A stretch of DNA of 38,492 nt, taken from assembly GCA_003220615.1 (NCBI GenBank), contig QHTB01000178.1, positions 1 through 38,492 on the forward strand, read 5' to 3'. The translations under genes and the position numbers were made by a program. Shown piece by piece: positions 7,163 to 15,501 of this stretch. Under the pieces are notes generated by a model, which was not told the origin of the DNA, searched no databases, and saw only the letters and a list, made by a program, of their open reading frames with translations. How positions within the stretch are numbered: the first letter of the stretch is position 1; the number at the start of each line of letters is the position of its first letter. This DNA is from Candidatus Rokuibacteriota bacterium. Lineage in GTDB: Bacteria > Methylomirabilota > Methylomirabilia > Rokubacteriales > CSP1-6.

Positions 7163-9375
7163 ATCACGAGACGCGCCGCGAGCGCGGTGCGATCGGCCTC
7201 GGGGCCACCGAGCGCGAGGAGCAGGCGCGGCGCATCGCGGTAGTAGCGTTCGACGGGGAACTCCGTCGTGTAGCCGTAGCCGCCGTGGATTCGCATGGCG
7301 GTGAGTGTGACCGTGCAGGCCGTCTCGGTCGCGAAGAGCCGGGCCAGGCCGGGAGCGACGTCGTCGCCGTCGGCGTCGAGCCGCGTCGCGGCGTCGTAGG
7401 TCAGCAAGCGCGCGGCCGTGATCGACGTCGCCATGTCGGCGAGCGCGAGCTGCACGGCCTGGTGCTGGCAGATCGGCTTGCCGAAGGTGCTCCGCTGCTG
7501 CGAGTAGCGCAGGGCGGCTTCGAAGGCGGCTTGAGCCACGCCGACCGCGCTCGCGGCGAGCCACAGCCGGGCCAGCGCGCCGCTCGCCGTGGCCGCGACG
7601 TCTTCTCGCCCGTCGCCCGCGCCGAGCACGGACGTGAGCGGCACGCGCACGCCGTCCAGGTGGAGCACGGCGGCCTCGGCGCCGCGCGCGCCGAGCGCGT
7701 CCTCAGCCTGGCCGATGCGGAGGCCGGGCGCGCGTTGCGGGACGGCCACCACGACGTGATGGGCCTCGGTCGTTGCGCGAACCAGGACGACGTCGGCGCG
7801 CGCGGCGTGGTCGGCGAGCGTCGTCATTCCCGTGAGGACGCACTCGGTCCGCTCGCGACGAGCCGTGACGGTGCCGGCCAGCGCCGCGCTGGCCACCGTC
7901 TCGGCGCGGGTCAGGCGCGCGAGCGCGGAGCGTTGCGCGTCGTCCCCGAAGCGCGCGAAGGCCCACGCGGCCGTCAGATGCGCGGCGACCACGCCCGCGA
8001 CGGTGGCGGAGCCACGCGCGATCTCCTCGACGATCATCGCGCAGGTGAGGAGATCGAGGCCGAGGCCCCCGTGCTCGACCGGAACGACCGCGCCGAAAAT
8101 GCCGAGATCGACCAGGCCCTCGAGCATCGCGAGCGACTCCGGGCGCGGCGCGATCTCTTTCTCGACGAACTGGCGTACGGCCAGCAGCATCTGCCGGCGC
8201 TCGACGGGCTCGCTCTCCAGCGCCAGCAGCCCGCCGATCCGCTCGCCGTAACGCTCCAGGAGCTGGCGCGCGATCAGCGTGCGCTGGATCTCGTTGGTGC
8301 CCTCGCCGATGATCATCAGCGGCGCGTCGCGGTAGTGGCGCTCGACGTCGAGCGTCGCCGATAGCCCGGCCTCGCCGTGCACGCGCAAGGCGTCGAGGGC
8401 GAGCGACTGCGCCGTCTCCGACGCGAGCAGCTTGGCCATTCCGGCCTCGAGATCGCAGCGCTCGGCGCGGTCCTTCATGCCGGCCGCCCAGTAGGTGACG
8501 AGCCGGGCGCCCGAAAGCCGCGCGGCCATGTCGGCGATGGCCGGCGGAGCGCTGCCGAGCGCGCGACAGCGGGCGACGGAACGCTCCATGGCCGCCTGGC
8601 CGACGCCGACGGCACGCGCCGCGATGTTGATGCGTCCGGTCTCGAGGCCGCTCATGACGTGCTTGAAGCCGCGTCCCTCCACGGCCCCGACGAGGCTCGC
8701 CGCCGGCACGACGAAATCCTCGAAGACGAGCTCGGCGGTGTCCACGCCCTTGTAGCCGAGCTTGCCGATCGACTTCACCACGCGGAACCCACGGGCCGCG
8801 GGATCCGCGCCCTTCTCGACGATGAAGCAGGACATCCCGCGGTGGCGCGGAGTCGCCGCCGGATCGGTGAGCGCGAGCAGCGCGAACGTGTTGCCCTCGC
8901 GGCCGTTGGTGACGAACATCTTCGTCCCGGTCAGCACGTAGTCGTCGCCCCGGCGGCGCGCGACGGTGCGGATGGCCTGGACGTCGGAGCCCGCCTGGGG
9001 CTCGGTGAGGCAGAGGCCGCCGCGCGCCTCGCCGCGGGCGAAGCGCGGCAGGAAGCGGTCGCGCTGCGCCTCGGTGCCGTGCTGGAGCACGATGAGGGCC
9101 GCCATGGTGTGGCTGTTGATCACGCCGGCCAGCGACATGAAGCCCCGGCACAGCTCCTCGATGATCCGCGCGTACGTCGTCACGTCGAGCCCGAGTCCGC
9201 CCCAGGCCCGCGGCACCAGCGCGCCGAACAGCCCGAGCTCGCGCAGGCGCGACACGAGGTCGTGGGGGTAGCGGTCGGCGTGTTCGAGCTCCGACGCGAC
9301 CGGCACGACCTCCACGTCCACGAACCGTCGTACGGCACCGACGATGGGAGGGAGCGAGACGTTGGGCGTGATCAC
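7159..9375 (-). CDS. Tandem (fused) acyl-CoA dehydrogenase
   Basis: 738 residues, about twice a normal acyl-CoA dehydrogenase. The first half (about 8-375) has the FAD/substrate motif CLTEPQAGSD at 122-131, TGTKMFVTNG at 149-158 and the catalytic-base segment with Glu358 (IIGEGTNEIQ). It lacks the RxxFGxxIxxxQ and GGxGY motifs. The second half (about 395-738) has R628-STFGKPICQHQ and HGGYGY at 697-702, but no TEPxxGSD, and Leu722 stands at the catalytic Glu position. The halves therefore look complementary and should form one active site per chain. It oxidises an acyl-CoA to enoyl-CoA in the cytoplasm, passing electrons to ETF. GTG start at 9375, no Shine-Dalgarno. It heads the operon with MaoC and the beta-propeller. 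Confidence 0.9.
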   Translation of the reverse strand: MITPNVSLPPIVGAVRRFVDVEVVPVASELEHADRYPHDLVSRLRELGLFGALVPRAWGGLGLDVTTYARIIEELCRGFMSLAGVINSHTMAALIVLQHGTEAQRDRFLPRFARGEARGGLCLTEPQAGSDVQAIRTVARRRGDDYVLTGTKMFVTNGREGNTFALLALTDPAATPRHRGMSCFIVEKGADPAARGFRVVKSIGKLGYKGVDTAELVFEDFVVPAASLVGAVEGRGFKHVMSGLETGRINIAARAVGVGQAAMERSVARCRALGSAPPAIADMAARLSGARLVTYWAAGMKDRAERCDLEAGMAKLLASETAQSLALDALRVHGEAGLSATLDVERHYRDAPLMIIGEGTNEIQRTLIARQLLERYGERIGGLLALESEPVERRQMLLAVRQFVEKEIAPRPESLAMLEGLVDLGIFGAVVPVEHGGLGLDLLTCAMIVEEIARGSATVAGVVAAHLTAAWAFARFGDDAQRSALARLTRAETVASAALAGTVTARRERTECVLTGMTTLADHAARADVVLVRATTEAHHVVVAVPQRAPGLRIGQAEDALGARGAEAAVLHLDGVRVPLTSVLGAGDGREDVAATASGALARLWLAASAVGVAQAAFEAALRYSQQRSTFGKPICQHQAVQLALADMATSITAARLLTYDAATRLDADGDDVAPGLARLFATETACTVTLTAMRIHGGYGYTTEFPVERYYRDAPRLLLALGGPEADRTALAARLVM

Positions 9376-9384
9376 GTGGCCCGG

Positions 9385-9394
9385 AGTTTACAAT
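9385..9394. promoter_or_regulatory. Overlapping divergent -10-like boxes
   Basis: TAAACT on the minus strand (9390-9385) is 9 bases before the acyl-CoA dehydrogenase GTG. TACAAT on the plus strand (9389-9394) is 8 bases before the ATG at 9403. The two share the central bases, so the two units may be transcribed exclusively of one another, both with nearly leaderless mRNAs. Confidence 0.35.
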
Positions 9395-9402
9395 AGAGGC
9401 GC

Positions 9403-11025
9403 ATGTCGCTCGACGAGCTGGTCCTTCTCATTCAGCGCCTGCTCGACCGCGCGATCCGACGCTTGCGTCTGGGACGCGCGCCCTTGCCGGGTGGACGTCG
9501 CTTCCTGATCGTCCAGATCGACGGACTGTCGCAGTCCGTCTTCGAGCAGGGGCTCGCCGAGGGCCGCCTGCCGTTCGTGCGACGACTCCTCACCCGTCAC
9601 GGGTACCGGATGGAGCCGATGGCGGTGGGATTGCCGTCGTCGACGCCGGCGTTCCAGCTCAGCGCGATGTACGGTGTGCGTCCCGACATCCCGGGATTTC
9701 ACTATCACGACAAGCGCCGGCGCTCCGACGTGTACTTTCCGCGGGGCGGCGACGCGGCGTGGGTCGAGCACACGCAGGCCGACGGCCGCCGCGGCATCCT
9801 CGAGGGCGGCAGCGCCTACGGCTGCGTGTTCACGGGCGGCGCCGTCAACAACCTCTGGAGCTTCGCCATGCTCAAACGCCCCACCGCTCAGGGCGTGGTG
9901 CGGGCGTTCTCCGCCGTCGTCGTCCTCGCCTGGGTGGTCGTGAAGGCCAGTATGCTGACCATCATCGAGCTCGCACGGGCCGTGCTCCGGGTGGTCGCCA
10001 ATCCCGTCGGAGAAACGCGGCGGGGGTGGAAGTGGCTCGCCATCAAGGTCGGCGTCTCGGTGTGGGTGCGACAGCTCTTCACGCTCGCCGTCGCCCGCGA
10101 CCTGTACGCCGGCGTGCCCGCGATCTACGTCAACTATCTCGACTACGACGTCTTCGCCCACGCCTACGGGCCCCGCCACCGGCGAGCGCTCCGGTCGCTG
10201 CGCCGCGTGGACCGATCGATCCAGCAGCTCTGGCGCACGCTGCACCGCGTGCCCGAGCACCGCTACGACCTCTACGTGCTGTCCGATCACGGCCAGCTCC
10301 ACTGCATTCCCTACGTGCAGCTGCTGGGACGGGGGCTCGAGCGCGTCCTCATCGAGGAGTTTTTCGAGCCCGCCGGAGCGCACGTCGTGAGCCCGGAGGC
10401 GCCGCACGGCCGGCGTCTGGCCCGCGGCATCAAGGCCACGCGCAGCCGCCGCGCGCCCGGCATGTGGCAGCGCTTCGTGAATTACCTGGAGCAGGACTTC
10501 CCGAGCCTCCTGGGCGAGCTGCCGGAGGCGCACGAGCACGACGGCGTGCGCGTGATCGGCGCCGGGCCGAACGCCTTCGTGTACTTCCTGGAGACGGCTG
10601 ACGCGCTCGGCCTCGAGTGGATCGACCAGCGCTGGCCCGGGCTGGCCGACGACATCTCGCGCAGTCGCGGGGTCGGCTTCGTCCTCGTCCGTTCGGCGTC
10701 CGGGCCGGTCTGCATCACGCAAGGCAAGCGTCACCGCCTGGATCGGAACGACGCCGGCCCCTTCGGGGCGCGGCCCGATCGCGCCGCCGTGCTCACCTAC
10801 GTCCGTGACCTCATGGCGATGCCGAGCGCGGGCGATCTCGTCATCTATGGACACGATTCGCCCGACGGGAACGTCTCGTACGTCGCGGAGGTCGGCGCCC
10901 ATGCCGGGCCCTCGACCGATGAGTTGCACACGTTCGTCGTCTGCCGGCGGGACATCGAACTGCCGCGTCCGATCACGCATCCCGTCGAGCTCTACCCGCA
11001 CTTCCTCGGTTATGGGGCCGCCTGA
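9403..11025 (+). CDS. Alkaline-phosphatase-superfamily phosphodiesterase with membrane segment
   Basis: 540 residues of the type I phosphodiesterase/nucleotide pyrophosphatase fold. Metal and catalytic positions in order: Asp40 (VQIDGLSQ), nucleophile Ser80 or Thr81 (LPSSTPAFQ), Asp246/Asp248 and His253 (YLDYDVFAHAYG), Asp295-His296 (LSDHG), and a late His in GAHAGPS near 507. An insertion at about 163-200 contains a hydrophobic helix (AVVVLAWVVVK), so the enzyme may be membrane-anchored. The substrate, probably a phosphodiester or phospholipid-like molecule, cannot be read. ATG at 9403 with a weak AGAGG close by. Its TGA overlaps the next ATG by one base (TGATG), so the EEP enzyme is translationally coupled. 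Confidence 0.8.
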   Translation: MSLDELVLLIQRLLDRAIRRLRLGRAPLPGGRRFLIVQIDGLSQSVFEQGLAEGRLPFVRRLLTRHGYRMEPMAVGLPSSTPAFQLSAMYGVRPDIPGFHYHDKRRRSDVYFPRGGDAAWVEHTQADGRRGILEGGSAYGCVFTGGAVNNLWSFAMLKRPTAQGVVRAFSAVVVLAWVVVKASMLTIIELARAVLRVVANPVGETRRGWKWLAIKVGVSVWVRQLFTLAVARDLYAGVPAIYVNYLDYDVFAHAYGPRHRRALRSLRRVDRSIQQLWRTLHRVPEHRYDLYVLSDHGQLHCIPYVQLLGRGLERVLIEEFFEPAGAHVVSPEAPHGRRLARGIKATRSRRAPGMWQRFVNYLEQDFPSLLGELPEAHEHDGVRVIGAGPNAFVYFLETADALGLEWIDQRWPGLADDISRSRGVGFVLVRSASGPVCITQGKRHRLDRNDAGPFGARPDRAAVLTYVRDLMAMPSAGDLVIYGHDSPDGNVSYVAEVGAHAGPSTDELHTFVVCRRDIELPRPITHPVELYPHFLGYGAA

Positions 11026-11786
11026 TGGACGTCGTCGTCGCTTCCTACAACATCCACCGTGGCCAGGGGCTCGATCGCCGGCGCGACATCGATCGCATCG
11101 CCGACGTCATCGCCGAGATCAGTCCCGACATCGTCGGGCTGCAGGAAGTCGTGCGGGCTCCGGGCGACCTGCGCGCCGACCAGGCGGCGTACCTCGCGGT
11201 CCGCCTGCGCATGGAGCTCGTCATGGGGGTGACGCGTGCCCACGGAGCCGGCGGGCACTACGGGAACGCCGTACTGGTCCGCCTTCCCGTGACCGGCAAC
11301 GCGTGTTGTGACCTGAGCCATCGCGCGCGCGAGCCGCGCGGCGCCCTGCGCGTCGACGTGTCCGTGGACGGCCGCACGCTGCACATCTTCAACTGCCACT
11401 TCGGGCTGTCACTTCGGGAGCGGCGGCACCAGCTCTCGGCCCTCGCGAGCTTCATCCGCGGGTCGTCGGACCTCGAGGGGCCGCGCGTGCTGATGGGCGA
11501 CTTCAACGAATGGCACCGCGGGCCCATCACGCGCGGGCTGCGCATGGAGTTCTCGTCGCCGATGCGGCGGATGCGCCGGACCCATCCCTCGTTCTTCCCG
11601 CTCTTCAAGCTCGACCGGATCTACTGGGACGTGGAGCTGGAAGGCCAGACGTTCCATCCTCACCGCAGTCGGCTGGCCCGCGTGGCCTCCGACCACTTGC
11701 CCGTCGTCGCTCGCCTGCGCGTGCGTCCGCTGCGCGAGCTGCAGCATCCGTACGTCACCGGCGACGCGCTGCCGCCGGCGGAGTAA
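11025..11786 (+). CDS. Endonuclease/exonuclease/phosphatase (EEP) family enzyme
   Basis: 253 residues, a complete EEP fold. Asn9 (SYNIHRG), Glu41 (LQEVV), His125 in FNCHFG, Asp159 and Asn161 (MGDFNEW), Asp197 (KLDRIYW) and the terminal Asp223-His224 (SDHLPV) are the Mg2+ and catalytic residues of DNase I-like phosphodiesterases and sphingomyelinase or inositol phosphatase relatives. There is no signal peptide. It starts within the stop of the upstream phosphodiesterase (TGATG), so the pair are made together and may act on successive phosphoester bonds of one substrate (inference). A hairpin-bearing repeat follows about 55 bases after the stop. Confidence 0.85.
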   Translation: MDVVVASYNIHRGQGLDRRRDIDRIADVIAEISPDIVGLQEVVRAPGDLRADQAAYLAVRLRMELVMGVTRAHGAGGHYGNAVLVRLPVTGNACCDLSHRAREPRGALRVDVSVDGRTLHIFNCHFGLSLRERRHQLSALASFIRGSSDLEGPRVLMGDFNEWHRGPITRGLRMEFSSPMRRMRRTHPSFFPLFKLDRIYWDVELEGQTFHPHRSRLARVASDHLPVVARLRVRPLRELQHPYVTGDALPPAE

Positions 11787-11840
11787 CAAGCCGCCGAGCC
11801 GGAGACGTCAGCAGGAATCATCGCGCGAGATCATCACCGC

Positions 11841-11917
11841 CGCGTAAAACGACCCCCAATGTCGCGGATCGCGTGTATGGGTGGGTTTGGGAGGGGCCGT
11901 CCCGGCCCCTCCCAACT
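11841..11917 (+). repeat. Intergenic repeat, copy A (G tract plus hairpin)
   Basis: This stretch is clearly homologous to 25607-25686 in the same orientation. The shared part begins CGCG(T/C)AAAACG, continues through a C run, TGTCGCG and ATCGCG, and ends in a G-rich tract and a long hairpin. From TGTCGCG to the last G run, 31 of 37 bases match. The tract at 11879-11896 is GGGTGGGTTTGGGAGGGG, four runs of at least three G with loops of 1, 3 and 1, a canonical G-quadruplex pattern. Its last two runs also form the left arm of the hairpin, so the two structures exclude each other. No reading frame is conserved between copies. Confidence 0.75.
11887..11915. terminator. Perfect 12-bp hairpin at the end of repeat A
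   Basis: TTGGGAGGGGCC (11887-11898) and GGCCCCTCCCAA (11904-11915) are perfect inverted repeats around a 5-base GTCCC loop. It lies between the EEP gene and the promoter of the molybdenum hydroxylase genes. There is no T tract, so a stem-only or bidirectional terminator, or another RNA role, is possible. Confidence 0.6.
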
Positions 11918-11994
11918 TCATGATGACCCGTTCTGCTTCCCCCAAGCCCCCCTCATCGCGCTGCGCTCCGGCTCCCCCGATCTCGCACATGGCG

Positions 11995-12022
11995 TTGCGT
12001 GCGACATGCGCGGCGCTATAAT
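11995..12022 (+). promoter_or_regulatory. Sigma-70-type promoter of the molybdenum hydroxylase genes
   Basis: A perfect -10 TATAAT (12017-12022) is preceded after 16 bases by TTGCGT (11995-12000). The predicted start near 12029 leaves a leader of about 27 bases containing GGGAGG before the ATG at 12056. It is one of the clearest promoters in the window. Confidence 0.6.
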
Positions 12023-12055
12023 CCGGCCCACGTCGTCGCGGGCAGGGAGGCCTGG

Positions 12056-12523
12056 ATGATCTCAACCACCGTCAACGCCAAAAGCGAGAACATTGACGCC
12101 GACGCGGACATGCCTCTTCTGTGGGCCATCCGCGAGAAGCTCGGCCTGACCGGGACGAAGTTCGGCTGCGGTGTCGCGCAGTGCGGCGCCTGCACGGTCC
12201 ACGTGGATGGCCAGCCCGTCCGCTCGTGCGTGACACCCGTCGCCGCCGTCACGGGGAAAAAAGTGACGACGATCGAGGGGCTCGACCCCAAAGCCGATCA
12301 TCCGCTTCAGCGCGCGTGGGTCGAGGCCCAGGTCCCCCAGTGCGGTTACTGCCAGTCGGGGCAGATCATGTCAGCCGCCGCGCTGCTGGCGCGGAATGCG
12401 AATCCCACCGACGCCGACATCGACGATGCGATGGCGGGCAACATCTGCCGCTGCGGCACGTACCAGCGCCTCCGGGCCGCCATCCACAGGGCGGCGGCGA
12501 TGAAGAGAGGAGGCGGGCGATGA
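12056..12523 (+). CDS. 2Fe-2S subunit of molybdenum hydroxylase (IorA/CoxS-like)
   Basis: 155 residues, usual family length. The plant-type ferredoxin part has Cys38, Cys43, Cys46 and Cys58 ([14 protein letters not shown]). The helical domain has Cys96, Cys99, Cys131 and Cys133 (QCGYCQSGQ and ICRCGTY). These hold the two [2Fe-2S] clusters that carry electrons from the Mo cofactor in aldehyde, xanthine and isoquinoline oxidoreductases. The ATG at 12056 has GGGAGG five bases upstream. Its stop overlaps the large-subunit start as ATGA. It has no signal of its own and is presumably co-exported with the Tat-bearing partner. Confidence 0.93.
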   Translation: MISTTVNAKSENIDADADMPLLWAIREKLGLTGTKFGCGVAQCGACTVHVDGQPVRSCVTPVAAVTGKKVTTIEGLDPKADHPLQRAWVEAQVPQCGYCQSGQIMSAAALLARNANPTDADIDDAMAGNICRCGTYQRLRAAIHRAAAMKRGGGR

Positions 12524-14664
12524 ACGCGATGACGCTGACCCGGCGGACGCTCCTCAAGGGCGGCCTCACCCTGGGGGCCGGCCTCGTGATCGGATTCGAG
12601 TTGCCGCTGAGCCGCCAGGCGCGCGCCCAGCAGCCGGGCATGTTCGCGCCCAACCAGTGGCTCAGGATCGATCGCGACGGCATCGTGACGATCACCAACT
12701 CCGTCCCGGAGATGGGCCAGGGGTCGATGACCACGATGCCGATGATCGTGGCCGACGAGCTCGACGCCGACTGGGGGAAGATCAAGGTCGAGCAAGCTCC
12801 GGCCAACCCCGCGCTCTACGCCAACCCCGTGACCAAGACCCAGTCGTACGGCGGCAGCCGCGGCGTGCGCGATCATCTCGAGATGTGGCGCAAGGCCGGC
12901 GCCGCCGCGCGGACGATGCTCAAGCAAGCCGCGGCGCAAGAGTGGGGCGTGCCCGAGAGCGAGGTGGACACCGAGCCTGGCACCGTCATCCACCGCCCCA
13001 GCGGACGCAAGCTGATGTACGGCCAGCTCGTCGACAGGGCCGCGCAGCTTCCGGTGCCGCAAGATCCCAAGCTCAAGACGAAGGACCAGTTCCGCTACAT
13101 CGGCAAGGAAGGCATCGCGCGACTCGACATCCCGCTCAAGACCGACGGCAAGGCCATCTACGGAATCGACGTGAAGGTTCCCGGCGCGCAGGTCGGGTCG
13201 ATCGAGCGGTGTCCGGTGTTCGGCGGCAAGGTGGAGACGTTCGACGCCAGCGCCGCGAACGCGATCAAGGGTGTCAGCCACGTCGTCCAGGTCACCAACG
13301 GCATCGCCGTCGTCGGCGACAGCTTCTGGTCGGTCATGAAGGGCCGGCGCGCGCTCAAGGTGAAGTGGAACGAGGGGCCGCTGGCCAACCTCTCGAGCGC
13401 CGAGATCACGCGCGGGTATCAGGACCTGGCCAAGCAGCCGGGTCAGGTCGCTCGCAAGGAAGGCGACGCGGAGAAGGTGCTCGGCGGTGGCGGCAAGGTC
13501 ATCGAGGCGGTGTATCAGGTCCCGTTCCTCGAGCACGCGTGCATGGAGCCCATGAACTGCACGGCCAGCGTGAAGGCCGATCGCTGCGAAGTCTGGGTGC
13601 CGACGCAGAATCCCGGCGGCCACCAGGCGCTCGCCGCCAAGATCACGGGCCTGCCGCTCGAGAAGGTGACCATCAACACCACGTTGCTCGGCGGCGGCTT
13701 CGGCCGGCGCGGTGAGCCCGATTTCGTCACCGACGCGGTGGAGACGTCGAAGGCCATCGGTGGGCCGGTGAAGATCATCTGGACGCGCGAGGACGATCTC
13801 CAGCACGGCTTCTATCGTCCGGCCACCTACAACGTCTTCAAGGCCGCGCTCGACGCGCAGGGCACACCGACGGCGTGGTGGAACCGCATCGTGGGGCCGG
13901 GCATCCTCATCCAGAAGGGCCGGGCGCCGGCCGGCAGCATCGATCCCGCCGCCGTGGAAGGCGCGCGCAACCATCCCTACGACATCCCGAACATCCTCGT
14001 GGAGTGGAAGGAGAAGGACTTCGGCGTCCCAGTGGGCTTCTGGCGATCAGTCGGCTCGTCACAGAACGCGTTCATCACCGAGAGCTTCATCGACGAGCTG
14101 GCCCACGCCGCCGGCAAGGATCCGTACGAGTATCGCCGCGCGCTCCTCGGCAAGGCCAAGCGGCACAAGACGGTGCTCGAGACGGCCGCGACGAAGGCGA
14201 ACTGGGGGGCGCCGCTGCCGGCCGGGCGCGCCCGCGGCATCGCCGTGGCGTTCTCCTACGGCAGCTACGCCGCCCACGTCGCCGAGGTGTCGGTGACGCC
14301 CGACGGCCAGCTCCGCGTCCACAAGCTCGTCTGCGCGATCGACTGCGGCATCGCGGTCAATCCCGATCAGGTCAGGGCCCAGATGGAAGGCGGCGCCGTC
14401 TACGCGATGACCGGCTTGTTCGATCAGATCACGCTCGACAAGGGCCGCGTGCAGCAGTCGAACTTCCACGACTATCCGATGCTCCGAATCGCGGAGGCGC
14501 CGGTGGTCGAGACTCACATCGTCGATTCCGGCGAGGCGCCGGGCGGCCTCGGAGAGCCGGGCGTGCCGCCGGTCGCGCCGTCCATCTGCAATGCGGTGTT
14601 CGCGCTCACCGGCAAGCGCATCCGCACGCTGCCGATCCGCCCGGAAGATCTGAAGAAGGCCTGA
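12520..14664 (+). CDS. Mo-cofactor large subunit, IorB-like (Tat-exported aldehyde/isoquinoline oxidoreductase type)
   Basis: 714 residues. The N-terminus has a twin-arginine signal ([11 protein letters not shown], hydrophobic core, ARAQQ cleavage region near 33), so the complex works in the periplasm. The Mo-binding domain shows [18 protein letters not shown] near 390, and GLGEPGVPP near 676 holds the likely catalytic Glu. This arrangement, Tat signal plus only a small Fe-S partner and no FAD subunit, is typical of the IorAB branch; the substrate could be an aldehyde or N-heterocycle. No cytochrome or maturation gene is adjacent. The start overlaps the small-subunit stop (ATGA), with AGGAGG upstream. 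A strong hairpin lies just after the stop. Confidence 0.9.
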   Translation: MNAMTLTRRTLLKGGLTLGAGLVIGFELPLSRQARAQQPGMFAPNQWLRIDRDGIVTITNSVPEMGQGSMTTMPMIVADELDADWGKIKVEQAPANPALYANPVTKTQSYGGSRGVRDHLEMWRKAGAAARTMLKQAAAQEWGVPESEVDTEPGTVIHRPSGRKLMYGQLVDRAAQLPVPQDPKLKTKDQFRYIGKEGIARLDIPLKTDGKAIYGIDVKVPGAQVGSIERCPVFGGKVETFDASAANAIKGVSHVVQVTNGIAVVGDSFWSVMKGRRALKVKWNEGPLANLSSAEITRGYQDLAKQPGQVARKEGDAEKVLGGGGKVIEAVYQVPFLEHACMEPMNCTASVKADRCEVWVPTQNPGGHQALAAKITGLPLEKVTINTTLLGGGFGRRGEPDFVTDAVETSKAIGGPVKIIWTREDDLQHGFYRPATYNVFKAALDAQGTPTAWWNRIVGPGILIQKGRAPAGSIDPAAVEGARNHPYDIPNILVEWKEKDFGVPVGFWRSVGSSQNAFITESFIDELAHAAGKDPYEYRRALLGKAKRHKTVLETAATKANWGAPLPAGRARGIAVAFSYGSYAAHVAEVSVTPDGQLRVHKLVCAIDCGIAVNPDQVRAQMEGGAVYAMTGLFDQITLDKGRVQQSNFHDYPMLRIAEAPVVETHIVDSGEAPGGLGEPGVPPVAPSICNAVFALTGKRIRTLPIRPEDLKKA

Positions 14665-14672
14665 CGCAGAGA

Positions 14673-14710
14673 ATCTCGGGGGGCCGGCGAGGGCCGGCCC
14701 CTTCCGAGAT
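14673..14710. terminator. Bidirectional terminator hairpin between convergent genes
   Basis: ATCTCGG plus GGGGCCGGC (14673-14688) pairs with GCCGGCCCC (14693-14701) and CCGAGAT (14704-14710), with a GAGG loop and a two-base TT bulge. These 16 base pairs separate the IorB-like gene from the convergent lipoprotein gene. Confidence 0.7.
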
Positions 14711-15369
14711 CACTTGTCCGAGGTCGCCGTGTTTGTCGGCGCTTCTCCGCGCGAGAGGCGCTGGAGGAACTTCGCCAGGTCGCGCGCCATGTCGTCGAAA
14801 GACTCCTTGAGGAGATCCTGGTCGTCGCCGCCGAAGAGCGCGAACTGAGCGATCCGGCGGTCAGCGGTGACCATCATCACGCGTCCGGTCGAGGCGTCCA
14901 CGAACCGCGTGTCGGCTTGCGCGCGAGCGCGCCCGGCGCCATAGAGTCCGGCGAAGGCTCGCGCTGCCCGCGAGCCACGGCCGAGGCGCGTGATATCGCC
15001 CTCGAGCCGCAGCATCTTCTCACCGGCCACAGGCTTGTATCCGCCCTCGGCGAGATTGACGACGCGCTGGAACTGCCCGCTCTCGCGCAGTCGGCGCACG
15101 AGCTCGGTGTTGAAGTAGGCGGCCATCGTGGCGGCGAAGCGTCGGTCGCCCTCGTCCTCGAGCTTGTCGGTCACCGGAAAGAGAGCTACCCCGATGACTC
15201 GGTAGGCCTTGATGTCGAAGTTAGGCGCGATGCCGACCAGGCCAGCCTCTTTATCCTCGATGGTCGGCGTCAGGCCACCCGCGCCCATCGGCGCGTCGGG
15301 GCTGCTTCGCGTCGCACCACATCCAGCGAAGACGAGCACAACGAGCACAATCGAAACGAGAACAGTCAT
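14710..15369 (-). CDS. Lipoprotein, DUF4410-like
   Basis: 219 residues. A hydrophobic signal ends in the lipobox VFAGC with Cys17, so it is lipid-anchored in the cell envelope. The body (VIGVALFPVTD near 60, AAYFNTELVRRLRESGQF near 83, LRLEGDITRLGRGSRAARAF near 120, DARTG-like FVDASTGRVM, and a C-terminal amphipathic helix) resembles the DUF4410 family, whose function is unknown. The ATG at 15369 is preceded by AAAGGAG at good spacing, and the signal peptide supports this start over longer frames. It is probably a single-gene unit ended by the shared hairpin at 14673-14710. Confidence 0.75.
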   Translation of the reverse strand: MTVLVSIVLVVLVFAGCGATRSSPDAPMGAGGLTPTIEDKEAGLVGIAPNFDIKAYRVIGVALFPVTDKLEDEGDRRFAATMAAYFNTELVRRLRESGQFQRVVNLAEGGYKPVAGEKMLRLEGDITRLGRGSRAARAFAGLYGAGRARAQADTRFVDASTGRVMMVTADRRIAQFALFGGDDQDLLKESFDDMARDLAKFLQRLSRGEAPTNTATSDK

Positions 15370-15462
15370 GCGGGGCTCCTTTGTAGGGGCGACTTGAGAA
15401 GAGACCATCCGATCATCAGCATCATTGAACGGTAGCGCAACCGGGCTCCCCTCACCAAGTTC

Positions 15463-15494
15463 TGGGGCGGCAGGTGTGGGACCTGCCAGCCCCA
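15463..15494 (-). terminator. Hairpin after the methyltransferase gene
   Basis: TGGGGC plus GGCAGGT (15463-15475) pairs with ACCTGCC (15481-15487) and GCCCCA (15489-15494) around a GTGGG loop with one bulged A. It begins 8 bases after the methyltransferase stop. No T run follows. Confidence 0.6.
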
Positions 15495-15501
15495 CGGGGG
15501 C

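Noticed and set aside
9388..11001. 537-codon minus-strand frame opposite the phosphodiesterase
   Set aside because: Asp/Arg/His-rich antisense shadow typical of GC-rich coding DNA; the plus strand holds a complete enzyme.
12346..13974. 542-codon minus-strand frame opposite the IorB-like gene
   Set aside because: No recognisable domain, and it is antisense to an unmistakable molybdenum hydroxylase.
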